This document shows positions 19,813 through 27,065 of a DNA stretch of 64,000 nt, piece after piece. Every line of letters begins with the position of its first letter. The first letter of the stretch is position 1. The notes beneath the pieces were generated by a model. It saw only the letters and a program-made list of their open reading frames with translations. It made no database searches and was not told the origin of the DNA. The stretch is from NCBI RefSeq assembly GCF_010731675.1, contig NZ_AP022584.1, positions 4,526,001 through 4,590,000 on the forward strand. Reading direction: 5' to 3'. The translations under genes were made by a program, and so were the position numbers. Source of the DNA: Mycobacterium marseillense. GTDB taxonomy: Bacteria > Actinomycetota > Actinomycetes > Mycobacteriales > Mycobacteriaceae.

Positions 19813-19830
19813 TGACAACGGCTGTAGTCA
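19813..19830. promoter_or_regulatory. Near-palindromic operator between TetR and DUF2236 genes
   Basis: TGACAACGGCTGTAGTCA pairs with itself at 14 of 18 positions (TGAC...GTCA ends perfect). It sits midway between the chosen starts at 19792 and 19860, a typical place for a TetR operator. Confidence 0.5.
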
Positions 19831-19859
19831 AAAATTCAGATACCTACAGGAATCCAATA

Positions 19860-20921
19860 GTGACTCAAGATACGTCCGCATCGCGCCCCCTGACCAGCGA
19901 CGCAGCGCGCAGCGACGGCCCCGCCACCGCTGAGCAGTCGATATCCGCCGGACCCAACGGCGCCGCGAACGGCTGTCCCGTATCGCCGCTGGGCTACGAA
20001 GCGCCGCCCGCGCCGCTGGGGCCCGATTCCCTGACCTGGCGGTATTTCGGGGACTGGCGGGGCATGCTGCAGGGGCCGTGGGCCGGATCGATGCAGAACA
20101 TGCACCCCCAACTGGGCGCGGCGGTCCTCGACCACTCCACCTTCTTCCGCGAGCGGTGGCCGCGCCTGCTGCGCTCGTTGTATCCCATCGGGGGAGTCGT
20201 CTTCGACGGTGAGCGCGCCCCGGTCACCGGTGCCGAAGTCCGCGACTACCACACCGACATCAAGGGCGTCGACGACCAGGGCCGCCGCTACCACGCCCTG
20301 AACCCCGACGTCTTCTACTGGGCGCACTCCACCTTCTTTATGGGCACCATTCACGTGGCCGAACGGTTCTGCGGCGGGATCACCGAGGCGCAGAAGCGTC
20401 AACTGTTCGACGAACACGTCGAGTGGTATCGCATGTACGGCATGAGCATGCGCCCCGTGCCGAACTCGTGGGAGGAGTTCCAGGCCTACTGGGACCACAT
20501 GTGCCGCAACGTGCTGGAGAGCAACGAGGCGGCCCGCGCCGTGCTCGATCTCAGCGAGTTGCCCAAACCGCCTTTCGCGCAATGGATTCCGGACCCCCTG
20601 TGGGCCGCGCAGCGCAAACTGATGGCCCTTTTCTTCGTCTGGCTGACCGTCGGCCTGTATGACCCTCCAGTGCGGGAACTGATGGGCTACCGGTGGTCGC
20701 GACGCGACGAGTGGATGCACCGCCGCTTCGGCGACCTCGTCCGTGCGGTCTTCGCCGTGGTGCCGAGCAGATTCCGTAAGCACCCGCGGGCGCGTGCCGG
20801 CCTGGACCGCGCCACCGGGCGAATCCCCATCGATACCCCGCTGGTGCAAACCCCGGCGCGCAACCTGCCGCCGATTGAGGAACGTGGGGACCCCAAGCAC
20901 TACTGCCCGATGGTGTCTTAA
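19860..20921 (+). CDS. DUF2236 (MpaB/latex-clearing-like) oxygenase family protein (Rv0826-like)
   Basis: A 353-aa DUF2236 protein. It has the family core SMQNMHPQLGAAVLDHSTFF, a His-rich FYWAHSTFFMGTIHVAERF and the C-terminal GYRWSRRDEWMHRRFGDLV. DUF2236 includes heme-dependent Lcp and MpaB-type oxygenases; the conserved His and Arg suggest heme binding, but the substrate here is unknown. I chose the GTG giving VTQDTSASRP with AGGAA upstream; the ATG at 19812 would put coding sequence through the operator. Confidence 0.8.
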   Translation: MTQDTSASRPLTSDAARSDGPATAEQSISAGPNGAANGCPVSPLGYEAPPAPLGPDSLTWRYFGDWRGMLQGPWAGSMQNMHPQLGAAVLDHSTFFRERWPRLLRSLYPIGGVVFDGERAPVTGAEVRDYHTDIKGVDDQGRRYHALNPDVFYWAHSTFFMGTIHVAERFCGGITEAQKRQLFDEHVEWYRMYGMSMRPVPNSWEEFQAYWDHMCRNVLESNEAARAVLDLSELPKPPFAQWIPDPLWAAQRKLMALFFVWLTVGLYDPPVRELMGYRWSRRDEWMHRRFGDLVRAVFAVVPSRFRKHPRARAGLDRATGRIPIDTPLVQTPARNLPPIEERGDPKHYCPMVS

Positions 20922-20942
20922 ACGCCTCGGCGGCCGCCCGCG

Positions 20943-21146
20943 CTAGGCGTGGGCGTGACCGTGAACATCCTCCAGCCCGGCCTGGTGCACGTGCCGATGG
21001 GTGTGTTCCGTCCCGTCGGCGTGCGCGTGGGAGTGCTCGTGCTCCACGTGGTCATGCTCGTGGGACGTGTGCGGGTGGGCGTGCGTCACGTCGCCGTGCT
21101 GGTGCTCGTGCGCGTGGGGCGCGTCGTGGGTGTGCTCGTCGCTCAT
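20943..21146 (-). CDS. Histidine-rich small protein (23 His of 67), probable Ni/Co/Zn binding
   Basis: A 67-aa protein built almost entirely of His-X and His-Asp/Glu repeats (for example HAHPHTSHEHDHVEHEHSHA), with 23 His and no Cys. It starts at ATG with AGGAG 10 nt upstream. It lies 44 bp downstream of kmtR on the same strand, so the two are likely one mRNA. KmtR is a nickel/cobalt sensor, and a metal-buffering role for this protein is a reasonable inference. Such tracts resemble Hpn/HypB-type nickel storage segments, without homology that I can claim. Confidence 0.75.
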   Translation of the reverse strand: MSDEHTHDAPHAHEHQHGDVTHAHPHTSHEHDHVEHEHSHAHADGTEHTHRHVHQAGLEDVHGHAHA

Positions 21147-21190
21147 CGGTGATGTCTCCTTGCGTGGAATGGGTTGTGCTTCCGGCTCAC

Positions 21191-21598
21191 TCAGCGGCTG
21201 CTGCCGCGTTGTCGGTTCGGTGTGGGTGACGATTCGGCTACTGCCTTTAACCCGCTGTCGCCGCGGTGGTGACCGGGGACCCCGGGGCCGGCGTGCTCGG
21301 CATTGAATACGGCGTCGATGACGAGCTGGCGGACGTGCTCGTTCTCCAGGCTGTAGAAGATCGTGGTGCCCTCCCGGCGGGTGCGGACCAGACGTGCCAT
21401 CCGCAACTTCGCGAGGTGCTGGGAAACCGAGGGCGCCGGCTTGCCCACGTGCTCGGCGAGTTCGTTGACCGACATCTCGTGATCGGTCAGCGACCAGAGC
21501 ACCTGCACGCGGGTGGCATCGGCCAGCATCCGGAAGACCTCGACTACCAGGCTCGCCTGGTCGTCGGGAAGACGCCCTTTGCTATTACCTGCATGCAT
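21191..21598 (-). CDS. kmtR: ArsR/SmtB nickel/cobalt-sensing repressor KmtR
   Basis: A 135-aa winged-helix repressor. The HTH is MSVNELAEHVGKPAPSVSQH. With the second ATG as start, the metal ligands known for KmtR fall exactly on H88 (NEHVR), E101/H102 (NAEHAG) and H110/H111 (GHHRG). This start has a TAGTAT -10 box 6 nt upstream (21605-21610), so the mRNA is probably leaderless. In M. tuberculosis KmtR represses itself and the cdf efflux gene; here the co-transcribed neighbour is the His-rich protein. Confidence 0.93.
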   Translation of the reverse strand: MHAGNSKGRLPDDQASLVVEVFRMLADATRVQVLWSLTDHEMSVNELAEHVGKPAPSVSQHLAKLRMARLVRTRREGTTIFYSLENEHVRQLVIDAVFNAEHAGPGVPGHHRGDSGLKAVAESSPTPNRQRGSSR

Positions 21599-21612
21599 AC
21601 GCAAATACTAGC
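21581..21612. promoter_or_regulatory. KmtR autoregulatory operator and leaderless promoter
   Basis: An imperfect dyad, GCTATTACCTGC / GCAAATACTAGC, flanks an 8-bp centre and covers both the TAGTAT -10 box and the kmtR start codon. Nine of 12 arm positions match. Its overlap with the promoter fits steric repression by KmtR. Confidence 0.5.
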
Positions 21613-21638
21613 GAAAGGCGCCAGGCCTGCCAAGCGGC

Positions 21639-22139
21639 TCAGGCCGGCGGGACGATCGTCGTCTGGCGCCGGCCGCCATTGCGCTCGTTCCACAGCCGGT
21701 AGACCTCTATCGCATCCTCGCGCGGGTCATACCGCATCGGCAGGCGTCGCTCGTCCCAGTCCTTCGCGAATTCGTCGTAGAACGTGGACAACTCGAAGTA
21801 CTTGCGGTCATCGGCGTAGTACTGCTCGTAGCTGTCGCGGGTGGTCAGGAACACGACCTCCCGGGGCGAGCAGTAATACAGCGAGCCCAGGCACATCGGG
21901 CACGGGTGGGCCAGCACGTAGATCGTGCTGTCGACGAGGTGCTCGATGCCCAGCTTCATACAGGCCTCGCGGATGGCGAGGATTTCGGCGTGGGCGGTGG
22001 GATCGCTCGTCTGAGCCACCTGGTTGGCGCTCTCGGCGAGCACCTGGCCGTCCTTGACGATCACCGTGGCGAACGGCCGGCCGCCGTCGGCCACGTTGCG
22101 ACGAGCCAGTTCGATCGTTCGATGAGCGAAGTCGGTCAC
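21639..22139 (-). CDS. Nucleoside/cytidine deaminase family zinc hydrolase (Rv0828c-like)
   Basis: A 166-aa CMP/dCMP-deaminase-fold enzyme. The zinc site is complete: TAHAEILAIREA (His plus catalytic Glu) and HPCPMCLGSLYY (two Cys). It resembles guanine deaminase/tRNA-adenosine deaminase type proteins; the substrate cannot be fixed from sequence. It is 34 bp upstream of the kmtR operator on the same strand but divergent from the methyltransferase at 22259. The length exceeds Rv0828c by about 25 residues at the C-terminus. Confidence 0.88.
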   Translation of the reverse strand: MTDFAHRTIELARRNVADGGRPFATVIVKDGQVLAESANQVAQTSDPTAHAEILAIREACMKLGIEHLVDSTIYVLAHPCPMCLGSLYYCSPREVVFLTTRDSYEQYYADDRKYFELSTFYDEFAKDWDERRLPMRYDPREDAIEVYRLWNERNGGRRQTTIVPPA

Positions 22140-22258
22140 GGGTCCTCCGGCGGCGAACGGCAGTAGATACGTCGGAGAGTAGCCCCGTCGGCTGGGATTC
22201 GATCCTGTGATATTAACTAGATTATCTATCTTTTTTGGACCCGGTTGAAGGAGCCAGC

Positions 22259-23158
22259 ATGGCGCGCAGCGAACGTGATCGTTGGGACCTGGCGACCAGC
22301 GTCGGGGCGACGGCGACCATGGTGGCCGCCCAGCGGGCGCTGTCCTCCGACGCGAAGTTGATCGACGACCCGTACGCCGCCCCGCTGGTGCGGGCCGTCG
22401 GGATCGACGTCTACGTCCGGCTGGTGAACGGCGAAATCGCGACCGGCGGGAACGCGGAGTTCGATCCGCAGCGGATGGCGCAGGGGATGGCCTGCCGAAC
22501 CCGCTTCTACGACCAGTTCTTTCTGGATGCCACCCGCAGCGGGATCGGCCAGGTGGTGATCCTCGCGTCGGGCCTGGATTCCCGCGCCTACCGGCTGCCC
22601 TGGCCGGCCGGGACCGTCGTCTACGAGGTCGACATGCCGGAGGTCATCGAATTCAAGACCCTGACGCTGGGCGATCTGGGTGCCGAGCCGACCGCCGAAC
22701 GGCGCACGGTCGCCATCGATCTGCGCGACGATTGGGCCTCGGCCTTGCAGGCCGCGGGATTCGATCCCCAGGCCCCCTCCGCGTGGAGCGCCGAGGGCCT
22801 GGTGGTCTATCTGCCGGACGAAGCGCAGGATGCGCTGTTCGACAACGTCACCTCGCTGGGCGCCCCCGGCAGCCGTCTCGCTTTTGAATTCGTGCCCGAC
22901 ACTGCCGTTTTCGCCGACCCGCGGTGGCGTGCGCACCACGACCGGATGAGCGAACTCGGCTTCGAGATCGACTTCAACGACCTCGTCTATCACGGCCAGC
23001 GCAGCCACATCGTCGACCATCTGAACGAGCGCGGCTGGCAGACCTCCTCGACAACGGTCGCGGAGCTGCACGCGGCGAACGGCTTCGTCTACGCCGACGA
23101 CGACGTCGCCGCCGCTTTCGCCGATGTGACGTACTGCAGCGCAGTGCTCGGCCGATGA
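22259..23158 (+). CDS. SAM-dependent methyltransferase, LCMT/TIGR00027 family (Rv0830-like)
   Basis: A 299-aa methyltransferase of the family expanded in mycobacteria. The SAM loop is [17 protein letters not shown] and the family start [20 protein letters not shown] is present. I use the ATG at 22259 with GAAGGAG upstream. The substrate is unknown. The gene is the last one syntenic with M. tuberculosis before the island at 23.2 kb. Confidence 0.88.
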   Translation: MARSERDRWDLATSVGATATMVAAQRALSSDAKLIDDPYAAPLVRAVGIDVYVRLVNGEIATGGNAEFDPQRMAQGMACRTRFYDQFFLDATRSGIGQVVILASGLDSRAYRLPWPAGTVVYEVDMPEVIEFKTLTLGDLGAEPTAERRTVAIDLRDDWASALQAAGFDPQAPSAWSAEGLVVYLPDEAQDALFDNVTSLGAPGSRLAFEFVPDTAVFADPRWRAHHDRMSELGFEIDFNDLVYHGQRSHIVDHLNERGWQTSSTTVAELHAANGFVYADDDVAAAFADVTYCSAVLGR

Positions 23159-23227
23159 GCCGACATCAACTGCGCGGTCGGCCAGGCGATGCGCGGTGTG
23201 GTCGTCACAGCCGCTCTGGTCCTGCCT

Positions 23228-23281
23228 GAGCTAGCGACTTTTAATCCGCAGGTCCTAGGTTCGGGAGTCCTAGTGGGGGCA
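23228..23281 (+). pseudogene. Broken tRNA-Lys 3' fragment (inverted relative to the intact gene)
   Basis: Fifty-four bases match the last two thirds of the intact tRNA-Lys at 26552-26627, from GAGCTA through the anticodon arm GACTTTTAATCCGCAGGTCC to GTGGGGGCA, with GC/CG swapped at two positions and two extra G in the T-loop. The 5' part is missing, so it is not functional. It lies on the plus strand while the intact gene is on the minus strand, so the 3' ends face each other across a 3.3-kb island. It is probably an integration scar. Confidence 0.8.
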
Positions 23282-23297
23282 GACCGGCACGGGCCTG

Positions 23298-23319
23298 CTC
23301 CTCCCAGCCCTGGGAGGAG
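23298..23319. terminator. Perfect 10-bp hairpin after the tRNA-Lys fragment
   Basis: CTCCTCCCAG and CTGGGAGGAG flank a 2-nt loop. There is no U-run on either side, so it is a hairpin-type terminator candidate, possibly the original tRNA terminator, 17 bp after the fragment. Confidence 0.45.
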
Positions 23320-23443
23320 GCCGCAAAGGCAAGCACACGCGGCGCAAGCGGGCTCAGGTTCAAGCACATGTTCCGGCGCGTGAAGCCCGAGCCGTTCTGC
23401 AACGCACGCTGTCCCTGTTTGCGGGATGCAGTTAGTGGAAGGC

Positions 23444-23608
23444 CTATTTGTTCTGGCTTGTTTGTTGAGTCTTCAGCCGCATATCGGCGGCTTGGCGCTT
23501 CTTTCGCTGCTCATCCTGCTTTGCGCGCTGCTTTTTCTGATCCTCCGCATAGCGGACTTCGCTCACTGGCTGCTGAAGGGGCGACTGAGGCGGCTGGTCG
23601 ATGGGCAC
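23444..23608 (-). CDS. Hypothetical small Gln/Lys-rich protein
   Basis: A 54-aa frame starting at GTG with GGAG 5 nt upstream. It reads VPIDQPPQSPLQQPVSEV and then a charged helix, AEDQKKQRAKQDEQRKKR, that would form a coiled coil. No family is recognised. A longer in-frame extension to 23716 is possible but has a different, Cys/Arg-rich composition. It is on the same strand as the next unknown gene and the FRG/DUF262 pair. Confidence 0.35.
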   Translation of the reverse strand: MPIDQPPQSPLQQPVSEVRYAEDQKKQRAKQDEQRKKRQAADMRLKTQQTSQNK

Positions 23609-23700
23609 TTTGTCTCCAAAAATTCGCGTGGCGGCTAGCCCGTTCAAGCGTACAGCGCACGAGGCCCGCGGACACAAAATCCGAGACCTTCGCCATGCGA

Positions 23701-24084
23701 CTAGCGACCGCGCCATCTTGCCTGTTCAAGTTTGTTGGTTATGAACGTAAATGGCTTATCGTTCTCGTCGAGTGCGGCTAGTTCGCTCGCTGTGACAGGT
23801 CTGACGTCCGACCATTCCTTCAATGGCTCATTGAAGTCTTGTTGAAACGCCTCGCGGTGGACTTGAAGTTCTCCGTCGGCCTTCAGAAAGAGGCGTCTGG
23901 TTTCGCTCTGCCATTCTGCCGGATGTCCCGGGACCGCTGGCTCTGGGTCATCCCACCTGCTCTCGTGCAGCGTATGGATGAACCACCCCTGAACTTCTGG
24001 TGGGCCGGACCGCGCGCTTAGTTCGCGCGCGACTTCCTTCGCGAGCTGTAGCACAACGTCATACGCGTTCACCCGCAAGAGCAT
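23701..24084 (-). CDS. Hypothetical protein, 127 aa
   Basis: An ordinary-looking soluble protein (MLLRVNAYDVVLQLAKEVAR...) with mixed helix and strand composition, an acidic middle and a basic end (NKLEQARWRGR). I recognise no family. It lies in the island between the tRNA-Lys copies and is transcribed in the same direction as the FRG/DUF262 genes, 148 bp behind them. Confidence 0.5.
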   Translation of the reverse strand: MLLRVNAYDVVLQLAKEVARELSARSGPPEVQGWFIHTLHESRWDDPEPAVPGHPAEWQSETRRLFLKADGELQVHREAFQQDFNEPLKEWSDVRPVTASELAALDENDKPFTFITNKLEQARWRGR

Positions 24085-24232
24085 AGCTACTCAGGGCTGG
24101 TGAGCGGGGGAAGTTCACTGAACGACGGAGGAACTGACGCCACCGGAGGTTGGGTGCGGGACGGTCCAAACCAGTACGGCACGGCCGCGGTGGCACTCCA
24201 GCGACGCAACGTTTTGAAGGATTAAACACCTC

Positions 24233-25366
24233 TCAAAGATCGAACAGCGTTCGCCCGATCGGAAGCAATGTGGATATCCGATCTTCGCTACTGCGCCCTG
24301 TTGCGAAGTTCGGCGGGATGAGATCGGTTGTCCACACAACTTTGACTGCTTCTTCCACCTCAATCGTGGGAGTGTGCCCCCGAGCTATGTGGTAGCCGAG
24401 TCCAAGAGCGATGACCTCGAAAGCAGTATTCGAGAATCCGCCGGAATACTTGTTTTTTTCGGGCACCCAACGCCTGAACGCATCTTCAGCCGGACCAGCT
24501 GCAATCTTCGAAAAGGTACGTACGAAAGTATGTTCAAGCGGTTCCCGCCGTTCCATGAAGTTTTCTGCTAATACCATCGTCTCATCGTCCAGGAACGATG
24601 AGAAATTCCTCAATTCTCGTGGACGGAAGTTCTCACGGTTATGTAAAATTAGAAATCTAAGCGCTAATTCGAAGTTGTATTGCTCTTGCATCTGACGATC
24701 TGTCAATGGTGTGCAAAGCTTGAAGGAATCAAGGTTCACCAAGTCCGTAAGCCAGCGCAGTAGATGGGGATTGACTGAAACGATCAGTGCGCCACGAATT
24801 TCTTGCGCGGTCAGCGGAGATCCAAAGCTGTTCAACCGTTGAAACAAGTCGTATTTTGCACGGGCTGTTGATTCGCGTTTAATGATCTGGACGTCGATCC
24901 GTGCGCGCCGAATATCCCGCTTTTCGACTGGCCCTAGGGCATCGTCACCCGGCAGCACAGCTTCCCATACTTTTCCTTCCAGCGCCGAAAGGTAATTCGT
25001 AGCCCTAAGTTGTAGCTGCGGTTGTTTGACTCCTTCAGGTGATTTGAGTAAGCCCTGCAGCTGCAATAGGGTGCTTACCCGCTGAAGCCCGTCGATGAGT
25101 TCCCACCGACCATCAGTCGTAGTCGATACAAAAATCGAGGGTACCGGTATCCCTAGAAGTATGCTCTCAACAAGGCTGGATTTTTGCGTCTCGTCCCAAC
25201 GAAATAGTCGCTGGAACTCGGGCTGAATTATCAAGTCTCCGTCGGCATACATAGTAGTTAGTTCACCCACCGACATGGAGAGCATCTCCGTGAAGATCTC
25301 ACGGCGCCGCAGGGTGATTTGTTGCTCTAGGAGCGACTCGCTAGCACTGTCCGTCTCGTCGATCAT
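24233..25366 (-). CDS. DUF262 (GmrS-like) domain protein of candidate defence module
   Basis: A 377-aa protein with a DUF262 (ParB/sulfiredoxin-like) fold in the first half. It shows IIQPEFQRLFRWDETQKSSL, SILLGIPVPSIF and the catalytic-type motif IDGLQRVSTL (usually DGQQR; here Leu replaces the first Gln). It lacks the C-terminal DUF1524 HNH nuclease of GmrSD/type IV restriction proteins; the second half is helical and unassigned. The ATG overlaps the FRG stop in ATGA and has GGAGG 7 nt upstream. The DNA is visibly AT-richer than the flanks. DUF262 proteins are NTP-dependent nuclease components in phage defence; that role here is inference. Confidence 0.85.
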   Translation of the reverse strand: MIDETDSASESLLEQQITLRRREIFTEMLSMSVGELTTMYADGDLIIQPEFQRLFRWDETQKSSLVESILLGIPVPSIFVSTTTDGRWELIDGLQRVSTLLQLQGLLKSPEGVKQPQLQLRATNYLSALEGKVWEAVLPGDDALGPVEKRDIRRARIDVQIIKRESTARAKYDLFQRLNSFGSPLTAQEIRGALIVSVNPHLLRWLTDLVNLDSFKLCTPLTDRQMQEQYNFELALRFLILHNRENFRPRELRNFSSFLDDETMVLAENFMERREPLEHTFVRTFSKIAAGPAEDAFRRWVPEKNKYSGGFSNTAFEVIALGLGYHIARGHTPTIEVEEAVKVVWTTDLIPPNFATGRSSEDRISTLLPIGRTLFDL

Positions 25367-26271
25367 TCCCACCCCTCCATGATAGATATTTCCTCCGAGA
25401 GGCTTTCGAGATCAGGGAAGACCATGGATCTCTGGATCCCGACTGAATGTAATTCGGCAGCGAGACCTGATCGATCACCGGTATATACGTATTTAACGAG
25501 GAGTGGTTCTTCGGGATATCGATCATGAGCAATCGCTTCCATCGAATCTGTAAGCGAACCTGCAATAGTGAATGTGCCTCTCTGTGCGACAATTCGAGGG
25601 CTATTGTGGATTCCGTAAAGCGCTATTGGTTGCCTGTTTCGTCTCGCCGCCGCAAGGTCTTCGGCGGTTGACCGCGGTTCCCAGTTCTTGATTTCTGGAT
25701 CCGATGTCGTGAGAATGCCGAGGTCGGCATCTATATGCTCCAAGACGCGACCGTTCCAGGCGACTGGATCCAAAGTCCAGAGCGCAGGTCGGCCATCACC
25801 TGCCGCTTCCTGCTCTTCGGAAGAGGTGTAAGGCTGCGACGCGAAATATGCTGCTACAAAGAGATTCTCAGTCCAATCAAGCAGTCGGGTAGGGGCACCG
25901 TAGTGCTGCATCGAGAAGAGTAATGACCAATCGTCTCTCGGGTAGCCCGGGATCCAGAAAGGCATGCTTCGTTCGGCGAACCTGGCAAGCAATCGCGCTT
26001 CTCTTCGGCGAACGGCTTCGGCATCGTGCGCCTCGCGATGGAGCTTGGGAACGAGTCCGTAATGCTCGCTTTTGGTGCCGCGGAACCAGACAAGGCCGCT
26101 AGATGGCTGTTTGGGCTGCACGCCGTTGGGCTGATGCTCAGGGGGACCCACTTCGCCCTTTTTGGGCGGCTCAATCTCGGCCTCGGCAGCCGGAGGAAGC
26201 GTACTGGCGAGCCTTTGCTCGATGACCAGCGCTACTAATTCGCTTAGCGCTGCGAACTCTATGTCCGCCAC
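25363..26271 (-). CDS. FRG domain protein
   Basis: A 302-aa protein. The FRG domain (about 65-165) has the name-giving WFRGTKSEHYGLVPKLHR and the later SMQHYGAPTRLLDWTENLFV with its conserved LLDWT. I use the GTG at 26271 (reads ADIEFAALSELV) with GAGAGGGGG upstream; a start 8 codons earlier is also open. FRG domains are of unknown chemistry and are found in bacteria and phage-related loci. Translation is coupled to DUF262 by ATGA. The region from here to the intact tRNA-Lys (26296-26551) has no gene. Confidence 0.85.
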   Translation of the reverse strand: MADIEFAALSELVALVIEQRLASTLPPAAEAEIEPPKKGEVGPPEHQPNGVQPKQPSSGLVWFRGTKSEHYGLVPKLHREAHDAEAVRRREARLLARFAERSMPFWIPGYPRDDWSLLFSMQHYGAPTRLLDWTENLFVAAYFASQPYTSSEEQEAAGDGRPALWTLDPVAWNGRVLEHIDADLGILTTSDPEIKNWEPRSTAEDLAAARRNRQPIALYGIHNSPRIVAQRGTFTIAGSLTDSMEAIAHDRYPEEPLLVKYVYTGDRSGLAAELHSVGIQRSMVFPDLESLSEEISIMEGWE

Positions 26272-26450
26272 GCGATAACCCCCTCTCAGCCGCAACGAGC
26301 AGACGGCGGAGGTTTCAGACTACTGGGCCGAGTGGGGCCCGAGATGAAGAAACTCACTTGGGGTCCACGCTTCTGGGCATCTGGCCGACGGCTTGGAAGC
26401 TTACGCCGGCTTCGGACTCTTGCACGATCCTTCCTGAGTAACAGAAAACC

Positions 26451-26468
26451 GTATACACCGGTGTGTAC
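26451..26468. promoter_or_regulatory. Near-palindrome upstream of the FRG gene
   Basis: GTATACACCGGTGTGTAC is self-complementary at 16 of 18 positions. It lies 180 bp upstream of the FRG start in the gene-free stretch next to tRNA-Lys and may be an operator for the module or a remnant of the inserted element. Confidence 0.3.
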
Positions 26469-26551
26469 GTGGTGTGGACGTAGGGGGCCAGCGCGCGTTC
26501 GGTGGTGTAACGCCGCTGACCTCATACAACGCCCTGATTTGGACGTTTGCG

Positions 26552-26627
26552 TGGTGCCCCCACTAGGACTCGAACCTAGGACCTGCGGATTAAAAGTCCG
26601 TAGCTCTACCAACTGAGCTATAGGGGC
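26552..26627 (-). tRNA. lysT: tRNA-Lys (anticodon TTT)
   Basis: A complete cloverleaf on the minus strand, with acceptor GCCCCTA/TGGGGGC, D-arm AGCTCAGTTGGTAGAGCT, anticodon loop CTTTTAA and T-arm CTAGGTTCGAGTCCTAG, with the CCA end encoded. A broken inverted copy is at 23228-23281. It is transcribed away from the Glu-Asp-Phe cluster. Confidence 0.96.
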
Positions 26628-26751
26628 CGCGGAGATTCAGGATACTTGGACCGAAAACCCGGCTCGTTTGAGGATTGGGCACACCGTGACCTAAGCTGAC
26701 GTGGCTCCCAACGAAACCACGTTGCGAGTACCCCGGAGTGATTCGGTTCTG

Positions 26752-26824
26752 GCCCCCATCGTCTAGTGGCCTAGGACGCCGCCCTTTCACGGCGGTAGCA
26801 CGGGTTCGAATCCCGTTGGGGGTA
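26752..26824 (+). tRNA. gluT: tRNA-Glu (anticodon TTC)
   Basis: A 73-nt cloverleaf: acceptor GCCCCCA/TGGGGGT, anticodon loop CTTTCAC and T-loop GGTTCGAATCC. CCA is not encoded. It is first in a three-gene plus-strand tRNA cluster. Confidence 0.96.
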
Positions 26825-26853
26825 CGCGACGCGGTGACGCGGAGCAGCAGCAA

Positions 26854-26930
26854 GGCCCTGTGGCGCAGTTGGTTAGCGCGCCGCCCTGTCACGGCGGAGG
26901 TCGCGGGTTCGAGTCCCGTCAGGGTCGCCA
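26854..26930 (+). tRNA. aspT: tRNA-Asp (anticodon GTC)
   Basis: Acceptor GGCCCTG/CAGGGTC, anticodon loop CTGTCAC and T-arm GCGGGTTCGAGTCCCGT; discriminator G and encoded CCA. It lies 29 bp after tRNA-Glu. Confidence 0.96.
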
Positions 26931-26956
26931 GCGCGGCGAGGCACTCGCTGCCTTCC

Positions 26957-27033
26957 GGCCAGGTAGCTCAGTCGGTACGAGCGTCCGCCTGAAAAGCGGA
27001 AGGTCGGCGGTTCGATCCCGCCCCTGGCCACCA
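26957..27033 (+). tRNA. pheU: tRNA-Phe (anticodon GAA), integration target
   Basis: Acceptor GGCCAGG/CCTGGCC, anticodon loop CTGAAAA and encoded CCA. The 3' 52 bases (26982-27033) recur exactly at 40554-40605, so this gene was the target and has been kept intact at the left end of the integrated element. Confidence 0.97.
26982..27033 (+). repeat. attL: 52-bp direct repeat (tRNA-Phe 3' half)
   Basis: Identical over all 52 bases to 40554-40605; flanking bases differ on both sides. It begins in the anticodon stem (CGTCCGCCTGAAAAG) and ends at CCA. The integrase gene ends 33 bp inside. Confidence 0.95.
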
Positions 27034-27065
27034 GTCTTGAACTGCACGGACGCGGTGACAGCACT

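Noticed and set aside
23368..23781. 137-aa plus-strand frame in the island
   Set aside because: Cys/Arg/Ala-rich composition without a ribosome site; the overlapping minus-strand frames have more protein-like composition and SD support.
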